From NCBI RefSeq assembly GCF_907164915.1, contig NC_061862.1, positions 122,725,533-122,789,532 of the forward strand: 64,000 nt of DNA, written 5' to 3'. This document shows, piece by piece, positions 35,779 through 45,684 of this stretch. Under the pieces are notes generated by a model. That model was given only the letters and a program-made list of their open reading frames with translations. It ran no database searches and was not told the origin of the DNA. The stretch's first letter is position 1, and every line of letters begins with the position of its first letter. The translations under genes and the position numbers were made by a program. The stretch comes from Impatiens glandulifera (taxonomy: Eukaryota > Streptophyta > Magnoliopsida > Ericales > Balsaminaceae).

Positions 35779-38607
35779 ATGGGTCGTGATGCGGTATTGT
35801 TCAAACTATACTCTCAAGTGGACTTTGATGAGATTCGGCAACATGGAACAACCGAGGCAAAAGACGTAATTGACCGACTCATTAAAACCGGTCTGGGATA
35901 TTTTCTGGAGGGACCTCACGTAATCTACAAGAACGCGGTTGAAGAGTTCTTCAAAACCGCAACCGTTTCCTACGACAGGATCCTCGCAACGGTCTGCGGC
36001 TCCCAAATAGAAATCACAGAAGCCGTAGTGGCCGAAAGCCTGCATCTCCCAACTACCGGTATGGACGCAACAGCAGAGATGGACGACGACGTTTTTAAGA
36101 TGGCTTGCCGCCGTGTATCAGCAACAAACAATCCGGTTCCCACATCCGGAAAGAAACAACTGCTGAAACCGGAGCTCATCCCGGCGTGTGACGTTTTTGC
36201 CAGGGCGATACTGGCAAGAGGAGGAAATTTCAGCAATCTGACCAAGGACAAAATCAGAATGATTTTTCGTCTAATGGAAGGCACAGAGATCAACTGGGCA
36301 AGATCGGTCTTCGGCAATCTTATGGAAATGGTGAGACCGGACTCAGATAGGTCTTGGGGGTATGCAGTTCAACTCGGCAAGATCTTCTTACATCTAAAGA
36401 TCGATGTCGGTCCCGGTGTTGGAATACTAAAGCGCAGCATCATTCGATCAAGGCATTTTCTTCCAAGAAAGCAGTCGGCTTCCAGTTCCACAGGTGGCCG
36501 AAAGAAGAAAGCCGCAAAGAAAAAGACCCCGGCGAAAGAAAACACCGGAGGAAAGAGAAAAGAAAAGGTAGTTTTCGAAGACCTACCTCAACAAACAGAG
36601 GATGAGGAGTGGGCTGATGAGGAAGCCGATTCAGAGGGAATCGAAAACAGAACGGAACATGACGATGATCCTTCGGCTCAGAGTCCGACCGATGCCGAAC
36701 AAAGTTTCAATCCTGAGACAACCGAGGGTGAGGACGGGGTTGATGAAGGAGACGATGATGAAAGAGCCGATGATGGAAACCTCAGCAGGGAGGAAGCCGA
36801 CGAAGCGGAGGCCGAAAGACTAGCCCAGAATATCTTTCAGGGCGTTATCAGAAGAGACGAGGATGTCATTGACCTATATATGGAGTGGCATGAGTACCGG
36901 TTTAATACAAAGTATAAAGACATCCTATCGAATCACTCGCAAGAACACTGCATTGCCAGATTGGAGGAAGTGGAGGACAATATCCTACGTCTCACCAAAT
37001 CCAATACCATTCAGGAAATACAATGCCGAACTTGCCTACTGATACCGAGAAGTCATCTTCGACAGATAAGAAGGCGTATCAGAAAGATTAAGGAAGAATA
37101 TGTCAAAGGGGGATCGGTGTCTACTGTAGCACCGCTAGTATTAGAAAAGCTCGAAAAGGGCAAATCGGAAATACGCCAAGAGATAGCGCGGTTAGAAGCT
37201 ATCTGCAATCAGAAACAAGTTCCGGTGTATACCGCTCCGGTCATTGAAGATTTTCAAATAGACTGGACAACAGAGGACACTGTGACACCGAGGGACATTG
37301 AGACACCACCGCCAGAAAATGATGAGGTACCGACTTCGAAGTCTGTTGAGGTCCAAACTTTGGAGGATGCGGTTCCAAACCCAGACGATGCGGTTCAAGA
37401 CCTGGAAGCTGAGATACCGACATTGGGAGTTGAAGCTCCAAACTCAGAAATTGAGGTAATAAACTTAGAGGATTCGGCTCAATTAGAACCTCCAAATGAA
37501 GAGGAGGCACCGATAAATCTTGACGAAAGAGCCGATCCAGATCCTACCAAGCAGTCCCATCCTACACCATCTCCGGTAGTCACCGCTCCAGCGCCCCCTC
37601 AGGAATGGATTGATGACCTCTTTCAAAAATTTGAAGTAGTTGTTTCGAAGCGGATTGAGGACCGACTCCGGCAGTTTGACACTTCAGTATCAGAGAAGAT
37701 TGATGACCGCATACTTGACCACAACGTCTCCAAGCTTCAACCACTCAAGGATAGATGCGAAAACATTTTCGATACGGCTATGAAGTTCGCCAATGCGACG
37801 AAGCTGGTTGTGGATCACACTCAAACACGCCTGGAGCAACTCAGCACCGGACTATGGGAAGAGGCCGGTGAGCGACAAAACTGTGCTCAGCATATTGTAG
37901 CTCTGGAGGGTCTCACGTCGGAATTAAAGAAGGATTTCGAACGGGTCGACCCAGCAATTGAACGAGTCTCGGCACTGGAAAAGAAGAACGAAGATCTCGT
38001 GGCCGAAGTAAAGGCACTTACTGCGCAGATGGCCGAAATCCTGAAAGCTAAGGAAGCCGCGGATGCCGCTGCTATAGAGGCCGATGCTCTGGTTGCTAAG
38101 AGAGTCCAGGAAAGGCTAGACGCCGAGGTTAGCAGAGACAAAGAGGCGCCACGAGCGACTCAGCTGACCGAAGACGAAATAGAGGCCGAAAGAATAAGAA
38201 GGGCTGAGATCATGTATCCAGGATATGCTGAGAAATTGGCAAGACAGGTTGCAGCGGATGCCGAACGTTTAGAAACGGAGCAACGAAGGCTGACAGGGTA
38301 TGCAACCGAAAATGAGAAAAAGAAGAGGGCGGCCGCCTCTGATTCAGCACCGGGCGCCTCCGCCTCAGCACCAAAGAAAAGAAAGAAGTCGGCTCCTAAG
38401 AAAGTTCGGATTGTGGAGATGATCAATACTATTTCTGACCCGGTCGAGACGGGTACTTCGCAGCAAAACGACCAAGTCGAGGATGAATTCGAAGAACAGC
38501 TGCGGTACCGTTCTAAACGACCACGACACTCCACGCAACAGCAACCGCAACCGCCACCGCAACCGAAGAGAAAGAAGAGTGCCTACGAATTCACGGACTC
38601 AGAATAG
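35779..38607 (+). CDS. Accessory gene C of the copia element (942 aa)
   Basis: Intact single-exon frame ending 0.3 kb before the 3' LTR. Residues 1-235 are the accessory domain (LYSQVDFDEI, TGLGYFLEGP, VEEFFKTATVSYDRILATV, INWARSVFGNLMEMV). Residues 236-265 are Lys-rich with nuclear-localisation-like clusters (GGRKKKAAKKK, GGKRKEK). Residues 268-345 are strongly acidic. A middle segment (345-480) has WHEYRFNTKYKDIL and a basic LRQIRRRIRKIKEE helix. Residues 490-600 are Pro/Glu/Val-rich and disordered-looking. Residues 610-860 are predicted-looking coiled coil rich in Glu, Lys and Ala. The tail has two more basic clusters (APKKRKKSAPKK, PKRKKSAYEF). The composition suggests a nuclear, self-associating, nucleic-acid-binding protein; this is inference. 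No enzymatic motif. Other possibilities include a captured host gene or an env-position gene, but no membrane segment is visible. Confidence 0.85.
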   Translation: MGRDAVLFKLYSQVDFDEIRQHGTTEAKDVIDRLIKTGLGYFLEGPHVIYKNAVEEFFKTATVSYDRILATVCGSQIEITEAVVAESLHLPTTGMDATAEMDDDVFKMACRRVSATNNPVPTSGKKQLLKPELIPACDVFARAILARGGNFSNLTKDKIRMIFRLMEGTEINWARSVFGNLMEMVRPDSDRSWGYAVQLGKIFLHLKIDVGPGVGILKRSIIRSRHFLPRKQSASSSTGGRKKKAAKKKTPAKENTGGKRKEKVVFEDLPQQTEDEEWADEEADSEGIENRTEHDDDPSAQSPTDAEQSFNPETTEGEDGVDEGDDDERADDGNLSREEADEAEAERLAQNIFQGVIRRDEDVIDLYMEWHEYRFNTKYKDILSNHSQEHCIARLEEVEDNILRLTKSNTIQEIQCRTCLLIPRSHLRQIRRRIRKIKEEYVKGGSVSTVAPLVLEKLEKGKSEIRQEIARLEAICNQKQVPVYTAPVIEDFQIDWTTEDTVTPRDIETPPPENDEVPTSKSVEVQTLEDAVPNPDDAVQDLEAEIPTLGVEAPNSEIEVINLEDSAQLEPPNEEEAPINLDERADPDPTKQSHPTPSPVVTAPAPPQEWIDDLFQKFEVVVSKRIEDRLRQFDTSVSEKIDDRILDHNVSKLQPLKDRCENIFDTAMKFANATKLVVDHTQTRLEQLSTGLWEEAGERQNCAQHIVALEGLTSELKKDFERVDPAIERVSALEKKNEDLVAEVKALTAQMAEILKAKEAADAAAIEADALVAKRVQERLDAEVSRDKEAPRATQLTEDEIEAERIRRAEIMYPGYAEKLARQVAADAERLETEQRRLTGYATENEKKKRAAASDSAPGASASAPKKRKKSAPKKVRIVEMINTISDPVETGTSQQNDQVEDEFEEQLRYRSKRPRHSTQQQPQPPPQPKRKKSAYEFTDSE

Positions 38608-38714
38608 GGACTATCCTTCTTTTTCTTACTTAACTTAGTATTTTTGCTTAGTACTTTCCGGTTATCTATGAATATATAAAGTTATTTTTGAATACCGGCC
38701 TTACTTTGCATTTC

Positions 38715-38773
38715 TACATGATTTTGATAATTTTAAATAAAATAATCAAAAAGGGAGAAATTGTTAGATAAAA
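38715..38773 (+). repeat. Upstream duplicate of the polypurine tract and LTR start
   Basis: TTTTGATAATTTTAAATAAA, then ATAATCAAAAAGGGAGAAAT and TGTTAGATAAA occur here and again at 38882-38935. The second copy is the true polypurine tract and LTR start. The first is therefore a decoy: a complete tract followed by the first 11 LTR bases. Confidence 0.9.
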
Positions 38774-38908
38774 GATAGAGATTCCTCCAAAAACCCCTCC
38801 CTCAAAATTTCTCGAAAATTATCTAAGTCTTTTTCAAAATCGGCCAAACAAAACAACCGGCCTACGGTTGCAAACTTACATAATTTTGATAATTTTAAAT
38901 AAAATAAT

Positions 38909-38923
38909 CAAAAAGGGAGAAAT
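38909..38923 (+). promoter_or_regulatory. Polypurine tract of the copia element
   Basis: AAAAAGGGAGAAAT immediately precedes the 3' LTR (38924). It primes plus-strand DNA synthesis. Confidence 0.9.
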
Positions 38924-40281
38924 TGTTAGATAAATTCATACCGGTTCAAATAAACCTAACTTAAACAAACTTCCTACGCAGGAACAAGGAACCGGACCGG
39001 ATGAACAAAAGAAAACCAACTGAAGAAACCGAACCGGTCAAGCTACCAAACCAATCAAGAGTATTCGGTACGTGACCGCACAGAGGAAGGATCGGCCAAA
39101 GCCTAAAAGCCAGATCCATCAAATAGCCGATCAATCCTCAAGACAAACATAACCGGAATAAGCCCGGTCACTTCACTATCAAAAGATATTCGGCCAAGTC
39201 AAGCGGCCAACCTAGGCCAAGTCAAGAGGCCGACCTGCACAAGAAGACACTTTGGGTATCTGTTGAGAATGATACCAAAGGAACAGACTGAATACTTCCA
39301 TATCCATGCAAGTCTGAGGAAAGACTGCAGGCTGCAGAAAATAGTACTACCGGATCCTTCTACTTCGGGATAAGCCAGAGAGGAGATCTTCAAAGTACAG
39401 ACAACTGTCCAAGCAGACAGAGCCTACAATGAGTAAAAGACAAACCCGGCAGGTTTGCTTTACAGACCGGCAGGTCTGAAACAGGATGCCAGGTCTGAGA
39501 TTGACTGTCAGGTCTGAGGAGAAGATCGGCAGGTCTGAGACACTGAATCACTGCACCTCTGATCAGCCAATCAGATTCAAGGCAGTGAAATATGACCGTT
39601 GGCATATTTCACCTATAAAAGGAGGCAGTTGCAGAAGAGTAAATGCGGGACATCAAGGCAGTTACTAAGAGAGACAGACATTGAGATAACAAAAGCTAAG
39701 TGCATTTACTACAAGTGATAACAGTGTGGTATTCTAAGAAAGCCTAAGTGCTAAATTCTAAGTGTGTTCTACAATTTCGGTGTGAATTGTAAGAGTGTTA
39801 TCGAGCAGGAAATAAGTCTCGATCGAATTGTATTTGTATTCCTTAGTGAATATCCTTCTCGCGGTTTCGAGAGGAAGGGGTGACGTAGGAGTTTTATCTC
39901 CGAACATCCATAAAACTCTGTTGTGTTATTTACTTTCTGCTGGTTTCCTTACATAACCGACTAATCTAACAATATCGCTCAGAATCGAATCTACATAAAC
40001 CAACTCCATACTAACCATACCAAGTATCCAGATCGCCGAAACCGACCCACCATTCTTCAAATCTCCATCATCCGAAACCGATTCCGCCTATCATACACGT
40101 GTACCGCTTCAACCTGAAAGCAAACCTCTTCCGCGCTTGAACCTAGTTCAAGGGTTTGTGACAGGTTGTGTAGTATTGAAACCCCGGTGTTAATCTCTAA
40201 CCGGATTAATCACCACCCTACGAGTGAGAACCGCTAACCGGTCCAACCCCCGGTCCATCAGCGGCGACCTAGATCCTAACA
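38924..40281 (+). repeat. 3' LTR of the copia element
   Basis: 1358 bp, the same length as the 5' LTR, with about four differences (for example GTCCGAGG/GTCTGAGG, AGACCGG/AGATCGG, GAACCGA/GAATCGA, TTAAAACC/TTGAAACC). Followed by GTTAT, the right target duplication. Confidence 0.97.
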
Positions 40282-40351
40282 GTTATTTAATTTATGCGCT
40301 GACATTTCACTTATTTAAGGTCATTATGAGGGTCATTTCGTCAAATTTCCC
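40282..40351 (-). repeat. Right terminal inverted repeat of the MULE (displaced by the copia insertion)
   Basis: Reverse complement of the left terminus at 16246: on the minus strand it starts GGGAAATTTGACGAAATGAC and includes AGCGCATAAATTAAATA. The young copia element separates it from the rest of the MULE. Confidence 0.85.
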
Positions 40352-41380
40352 AGAACGAGGCTATTTTGGGAATAAACAAATAACTAGTTTGAGAAAATTG
40401 AAGGAATAAGTCCCACAAGTAGTTGTCATGAGATAATGAAATTATTCATTTAAAAGTAACTAAACATGATAGAATAAATAGCACTCAGACAAAGCCTCTT
40501 TGTAGAGTGTCTTATCTTATCTGCCAGGGTCATCGAGCCAAATTGTAATTATTATTACATATCTGTTTTGATAAATCATATAAATTCTAATTTTAATTAT
40601 GCCTAAATAAACTTTTCTTGAAAGATTTTTTTCTTTTATAAACCTAGCAGTAAACTTATCTTTAAAGATTTTTTTTTCTTTAATAAACCTAGCAGTACCA
40701 TCAGTAAATATGGTAGTTTTTCGTCTTATATAGAATTTCATCTAGAATTAAAGTAATAAAAACATAACAGTATTAAATTAATATTTTTATGCTTTGTCAT
40801 GTATGATCAAGATATAATAATACACAAATTATCACACATGAACCGAAAATTGAAAATTAATGGTTAATTTATTTATTTTAATGGTGTGCCAGATTTGTTT
40901 ATGTTTGGTAGCCAATAAAAAATTAAAAACAAAAAATTAGAAAAACAATATATTAAATCAAATAAGTTGCATTTTCCTACCTTAATCTAATTTTTATAAT
41001 CAGATTGTCCTAATCAACTTTTATCAGCAAATAAGGTTTCTTACCTACCAATCTATGCTTTCATCAATATATGTTTTAAGACCATTATTTGTAACACAAT
41101 CATAACACCCAGGTGCCAGTATTATACAAGCTTATACTTGTCAATTCATACAAGTTTTCATAACTTTTGTAAAACCAATTCTTGAGAAAAAAACCCAATT
41201 TCATAAACAACACAAATATAAAAATAGATCAACAATATGAAAGGAAAAAACCCAAAACAAAAAAAATAAATCACATTCTTCCTATTTCTTCTTAAAGACC
41301 AAGATTTATTCACCAAGGAAAAAAGATAACACAAACAAGATAATCCGTAGTCATTGCAGAAAATAATCCTATTTCATCTT
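40352..41380. other. 3' flank of the F-box gene
   Basis: AT-rich, no gene seen. The part nearest 41380 should contain the 3' untranslated region of the minus-strand F-box gene. A short degenerate duplication of an AAACCTAGCAGTA-type block lies at 40640-40700. Confidence 0.55.
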
Positions 41381-43138
41381 CTAACCAATAAAGCACCCAT
41401 GCCTTAAGAACAATTTCCTCTGGTTAGGAGTAACAAAAGATTCACTAGGAGCAATTATCTTCCTCAAAGAAGGCCTCGAAAACACTATCCAATCAACCGA
41501 TTCTCTACTCACCCGTGAACATCTATCCACATTAATCTCTTTCAATCTCAAGCACTTTCTTGACACTTCTACCAATCCTTTTCCCGTAACTTCCACACAA
41601 CCTTTCACATTCAAACTCACTAGCCCACGACATCTAACTCCGATCATGAACAACCCTACATCATCCATCTCAGATCTCAACGCTCGAATAACTTCCAATT
41701 TCTCAAGCACAGGTCCCATCCCAATACTCGTCACCCCTTTACAATCACTAATATTCAATTCCCTAATCTCACCGCAATTATTCAACAATCCCAAAACACC
41801 CTTCTCGGTTATTCTCGGGCACGACGAAACGTCGACTTTCTCTACTCCAGGGAAGATCAACGCCAATCTGATTAGACACTCGTCGCTTAGATCAACGTTT
41901 CTAGCCAAGTCGAGAGCTTTAATTCGCGGGTTTTTCTTGAAGTTTGCTTCGAAGCATCCTTTCCCGACTTTCGCTCCTTGCATATCAATATTCTCGAGAA
42001 AAGGGCAGTTTTTCGCGAGAATATAGAGACTCCAATTGGTTAGGTTATAGCAAGAATTGAGCTTTAGTGTGATCAAACAGCTGAGGTGTTTAGATAACTC
42101 GACCATTAATGCATCGTCAAGGAACATCACCGAGATCAAAGAGAAATACTCGAGAGAGTGATGGGTTCTTAAGAGAAACGATAGGCCGGAAAATGTGAAT
42201 TTGGAGCAATAAGAGAGTGTTAGCTTCTTTAGAGGAAAACCAGCATTGGCAATGGAGAATAGAAACTCATCAGAGACAATCAAATTGTACATGTGAAGAG
42301 ATGACAAGAGTTTAGCAGATGAACTAAACAAGTATTGACTTGGAAAAACTGAATGGGAAAATTGATTGCCCTCGACCGATAGAGAATTCAAGTTGGCGCA
42401 ATTATTAACCAGAAAATGCAAACCGGAATGGGTAATCAAACTGCAATAAAGTAACTTAATCTCAGTCAAGTGAATGCAGTTTGAAGAAATCGATATAATC
42501 GATTTATCTGTAACAAATTGGTGGCCTGAAATGTTGATTTTCCGCAAATTAGTAACTCGGGAAGCCAATCGCTCAATTCCAACATCCGAAACCCTAGTTT
42601 CTTTAGGATCAAGAGATGGAAGGTAGAATGTATGAGAGAAATCGAGAAGATCGCGAGGATGACTAATATCAAGTTCTTCTAAAAAGGGCATTGAATCAGC
42701 AATAACAGTTAATTCCTTATCAGAAAGAATTCCCATATGTGAACAATTCAAAACCCTCAAAGATCTCATCATGTTTTCCCCCAACAGCGACAACCCATCT
42801 ACAGGGAGTGAATGGTTATTCGAAAGATCTAGGTTTTCGATTTCCAAACCTGACACGGCTATCTGGAGGAGACACGAGTTGAGATCGCCGGGAAATTGAA
42901 CAAGAGAGATGGATGTGATGTTACGGAATCGAGTGAAGAAGGGAGAGAGTGTACCGTGGACGAGTATTGTTGGGTCGAGGATGGTGAAAGTGTTGCGGAT
43001 CCGGTTGGTGATTGAGAGGAAACGCTTGCAGACGAGTGAGAGAGATTCGAAGTGAGAATGGTGTCCGAGACGGAAGAAGATGAGTTCCCAGCATTCTTCA
43101 GGTAAATCCGACCATCGATGATGTTCCATCATAGCCAT
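41381..43138 (-). CDS. F-box/LRR-repeat protein (585 aa, intronless)
   Basis: Substrate receptor of an SCF (SKP1-CUL1-F-box) E3 ubiquitin ligase, by family. The first ATG (43138) gives MAMMEHHRWSDLPEECW; the frame is open further upstream but only from a non-ATG codon. The F-box spans about residues 8-48 (WSDLPEECWELIFFRL ... SLSLVCKRFLSITNRI). About 18-20 leucine-rich repeats of the cysteine-containing type follow (LTEIKLLYCSLITHSGL, LKKLTLSYCSKFTFSGL, VEKVDVSSCPRITEKGV, LVSLNVKGCVEVTGKGL, LKEINVDRCSRVSRESV), forming the substrate-binding solenoid, to a short tail ending RHGCFIG. Length and layout fit plant FBL-type proteins. No frameshift or stop, so it is likely functional. The target cannot be read from the sequence. 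Confidence 0.93.
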   Translation of the reverse strand: MAMMEHHRWSDLPEECWELIFFRLGHHSHFESLSLVCKRFLSITNRIRNTFTILDPTILVHGTLSPFFTRFRNITSISLVQFPGDLNSCLLQIAVSGLEIENLDLSNNHSLPVDGLSLLGENMMRSLRVLNCSHMGILSDKELTVIADSMPFLEELDISHPRDLLDFSHTFYLPSLDPKETRVSDVGIERLASRVTNLRKINISGHQFVTDKSIISISSNCIHLTEIKLLYCSLITHSGLHFLVNNCANLNSLSVEGNQFSHSVFPSQYLFSSSAKLLSSLHMYNLIVSDEFLFSIANAGFPLKKLTLSYCSKFTFSGLSFLLRTHHSLEYFSLISVMFLDDALMVELSKHLSCLITLKLNSCYNLTNWSLYILAKNCPFLENIDMQGAKVGKGCFEANFKKNPRIKALDLARNVDLSDECLIRLALIFPGVEKVDVSSCPRITEKGVLGLLNNCGEIRELNISDCKGVTSIGMGPVLEKLEVIRALRSEMDDVGLFMIGVRCRGLVSLNVKGCVEVTGKGLVEVSRKCLRLKEINVDRCSRVSRESVDWIVFSRPSLRKIIAPSESFVTPNQRKLFLRHGCFIG

Positions 43139-43800
43139 TTTTAGTTGAAAACAAAGAGAGAAAGAGTAGTGATCAGTGGAAGTGATGGTTGATCCAATTA
43201 TGGAGAGATAGAAAGGGAATTCCTTGGTTTGAGATTCAGATGTGTGAGGAAAGAGAGTGGGATTTGTAATTTGTAAATTTGAAGAGAAAAGATCTGAAAT
43301 TTTTGTTGATTTCCACCCCACCCACTTGGCTGGCGAGTTTCCTGACTGTTTCCTTTACCCCCTTATCTTCCACTTCAAAATTTTGATGCCTATTTGCTTC
43401 TTTCATTGTCTTCATTCTCCTCACATTATGTGGTGGGTCATATTTATTTTTGTCTTTTTATTCTACTTTGTTTGTCCGGTTTACAAACTATTTCCAAACG
43501 GTTATTTTTTTTTCATAATTACATCTCATTGAATTCTAACGTCTCTTTATTATTTGGTTGATTTTAATATTGTTTTCTGAATTATATATTACACCTTGAA
43601 AAAAACTTTAATTTAAGGGGAATAAGAATTTATCATTAATTTTAGAAAATGATAAAAATTTGATTTAACAATGTTATTGACATTTTATAAACATTTTATT
43701 GGTTTGATGTATTATTATAATAATTTATAATATTAATTCTTATAACTTGATTATACACATGTTAGTCATAATAATCGAGTTTATTTTTTTATTATTTTAA
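43139..43800. other. 5' flank and promoter region of the F-box gene
   Basis: Contains the leader of the minus-strand F-box gene followed by AT-rich DNA. The open frame at 43257-43532 (+) is antisense to the leader and has no motif. Confidence 0.5.
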
Positions 43801-44481
43801 GGCCTTGTTGAGTTTAAGTATAACTCAAATCACTAAACATTATTTCATCACTCTCATCTATTATATTACTTAATTTATAAATCAAAATACTAATATATTA
43901 TATATTATATATTTTATTTATATATATAAATATCAGTTTAGTCTTTTTATTAAAAAAATTATCTTCGATCATTATTTTTTTTCTTTCTATCGGAACAAGT
44001 ATGAGAGATTGTTTGAATAACCTGGAGATAGTGTCGGCCCTGAGTAAGCTTGGCAAGCTCCAAGACTAGGGCAATCCATTTGATAAAATTTTAAGATATT
44101 TAAATCAATTTATAAATTTTTTTAAACATAATTTGATGTAGCGTAGTGGTTCAAATTAGGAATTTAGGATTTTTTAATACTAGACTTAGGGAAATAAAAA
44201 AATAAACTTTTATTTCTATCGGGGCTAGAGCAGCCCAAAACTCGGGGCAGTCGTCTCTGCGGAGAGAGAAAAAAATTATGATTATGATAATTTTGAGAAT
44301 ATTAATTTTTTTTTTTAATTTTTAAAAAAAATATTGATATATAAATAAAATAAAAACAATAATTTTAAATAGAATGTATTTTAATATTTAAAGTAATAAA
44401 TTGAGTGATTTAATAAATAAGAGAGAGTGAAATGATGTTTGATATTTTGATTATTTAAACAATCCAAAACCTAACAAGGCC
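43801..44481. mobile_element. Tourist-like (PIF/Harbinger) MITE with nested insertion
   Basis: Ends GGCCTTGTTGAGTTT and, on the minus strand, GGCCTTGTTAGGTTT, flanked by TAA on both sides (43798-43800 and 44482-44484), the 3-bp duplication typical of Tourist elements. Inverted similarity continues inward for about 90 bp (AACATTATTTCATCACTCTC against AACATCATTTCACTCTCTC). No coding capacity. Another repeat sits at 44030-44254, so the MITE itself is about 455 bp. Confidence 0.85.
44030..44254 (+). repeat. Dispersed GGCCCTGAG-type repeat nested in the MITE (copy 3)
   Basis: Starts GTGTCGGCCCTGAG and ends CCCAAAACTCGGGGCAG, nearly inverted ends. An A-box-like TAGCGTAGTGGTT lies in the core. Matches the copies at 4805 and 11350. 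Possible flanking duplication CTGGAGAT / GCGGAGAG is imperfect. Confidence 0.55.
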
Positions 44482-44484
44482 TAA

Positions 44485-45684
44485 ATCGCTCTAGATGTGT
44501 GTCTTATCGTAACAAATTGATTGTTGTTCACTCCGTCTCACTGAACTACTTTAAATGAGATTATGAACAAATTATATTACTTGAAATTATTTTGAATCAT
44601 TTAAAAAAAAATACATACTAAAACAGTCCATTTACTTAGACAAAATAAAAAGAATGTATTTAAACAAACAAAATGTAACATTTACTTACTCTTGAGTGTT
44701 GTCAAATAGATCCAATATTGCGAATTATAATATTCTGTCTTGTAAAGGTTTAGAATTCAACTTCACTTTGAATAGTTGTCACTTTGTCTTGTTATGATTG
44801 CTTGCAGGATAAGCCACAATAATAAATTCTTGATAAAAGTAATCTCAAAGAAAGTATAATAATAATAAATCATAACAATAAATATTTTATATGAGGGTAA
44901 ACAAACCATGAGGAAAGGCAACCACCTATAGTATAATAATAAATTGAGATTTTCAAAGAAGGATGGTAGGAGAGGCATCACGATTAGAATGTCAAGAATA
45001 CCTGTAATATGTGCATGAGGGAGAAATAAAAAAAATCATATTTAAATTCAATTCCAGCTCGTTGTCATCAAATCGTCTTTCAATTCTCCTCGATTAAAAT
45101 CGACTTCAAACTCAAAACCCTATATTTATTATTGTGTGAACTGAAAAACACAATTTTTTTTTCCAAATGATAGGTATTTCAACTTTAGTTATACAAAAAA
45201 AATTATTTTTATTTTTATTTTTATTTTGTATAGATAACAAACTTTTTCAAGTTTAATATTTATGAATATAGAGACAACGTCGTAAAAGATGAAGCATTGA
45301 ACAAATCGTCCGTTGAATCCGAAATATATCATTTTTATTACTAATGTAGTTATGTTTCATTTTTCTAGCATTGTTTTTCTACTAATTTAGTTAGGTTTCA
45401 TGTTTCTAGCATTGTTTTGTTACTAATTTAGTTAGGTTTCATGTTTCTCAAAATTTTGTCCAGAATATCATGTTTAATGTTAATTTATTACATATTATTG
45501 TACCTAAACTAATTAAAAGTGATAAATTATAAATAAAACAAGTTTAGTGCAAGCAAATGTCATGTTCAATACAAAATAAAGCCATATCCAGCGCTCGATA
45601 AGGTCATATCATGCGTGGTACTTATATAGACATGTTAAGTCTTCTAGACTAACTTGGAATGAACTTTTTACCGCCAAATACCCA
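44485..45684. other. Intergenic DNA, no gene recognised
   Basis: AT-rich. A short tandem repeat at 45345-45450 has a roughly 45-bp unit containing ACTAATTTAGTTAGGTTTCA. No coding region is supported. Confidence 0.6.

Larger units (their letters stand above)
25660..40281 (+). mobile_element. Young 14.6-kb Ty1/copia retrotransposon with accessory genes
   Basis: Two 1358-bp LTRs (25660-27017, 38924-40281) flanked by a 5-bp duplication GTTAT (25655-25659, 40282-40286). Order: LTR, Met-tRNA primer site, gag, pol (protease, integrase, RT, RNase H: copia order), three accessory genes, polypurine tract, LTR. I count about four base differences between the LTRs, all transitions, so insertion is recent. 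At 14.6 kb it is much longer than a typical 5-kb copia element; the extra length is the 6.4-kb post-pol region. It interrupts the right end of the MULE. pol and the first accessory gene each contain one in-frame TAG. Confidence 0.97.
16246..40351. mobile_element. Kaonashi-type Mutator-like element (MULE), decayed and twice interrupted
   Basis: Terminal inverted repeats: the left end starts GGGAAATTTGATCAAATGAC; the right end on the minus strand starts GGGAAATTTGACGAAATGAC. Both continue with TTAAAT.AG and AGCGCATAAATTAAATA. It encodes a DUF1985/ULP1-like protease gene on + (17266-20307) and a mudrA-like transposase on - (20869-23430), convergent, the content known for Kaonashi MULEs. A copia element sits at 25660-40281, separating the last 70 bp; without it and the solo LTR the MULE is about 7.7 kb. 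Both genes are broken. No clear 9-bp duplication was found. Confidence 0.8.

Noticed and set aside
38160..38534. Minus-strand 124-aa open frame near the end of accessory gene C
   Set aside because: Antisense shadow of the coiled-coil and basic tail of gene C.
35779..38607. Envelope-like gene interpretation of accessory gene C
   Set aside because: Position fits, but there is no signal peptide, membrane segment or cysteine pattern; the basic and acidic clusters indicate a nuclear protein.
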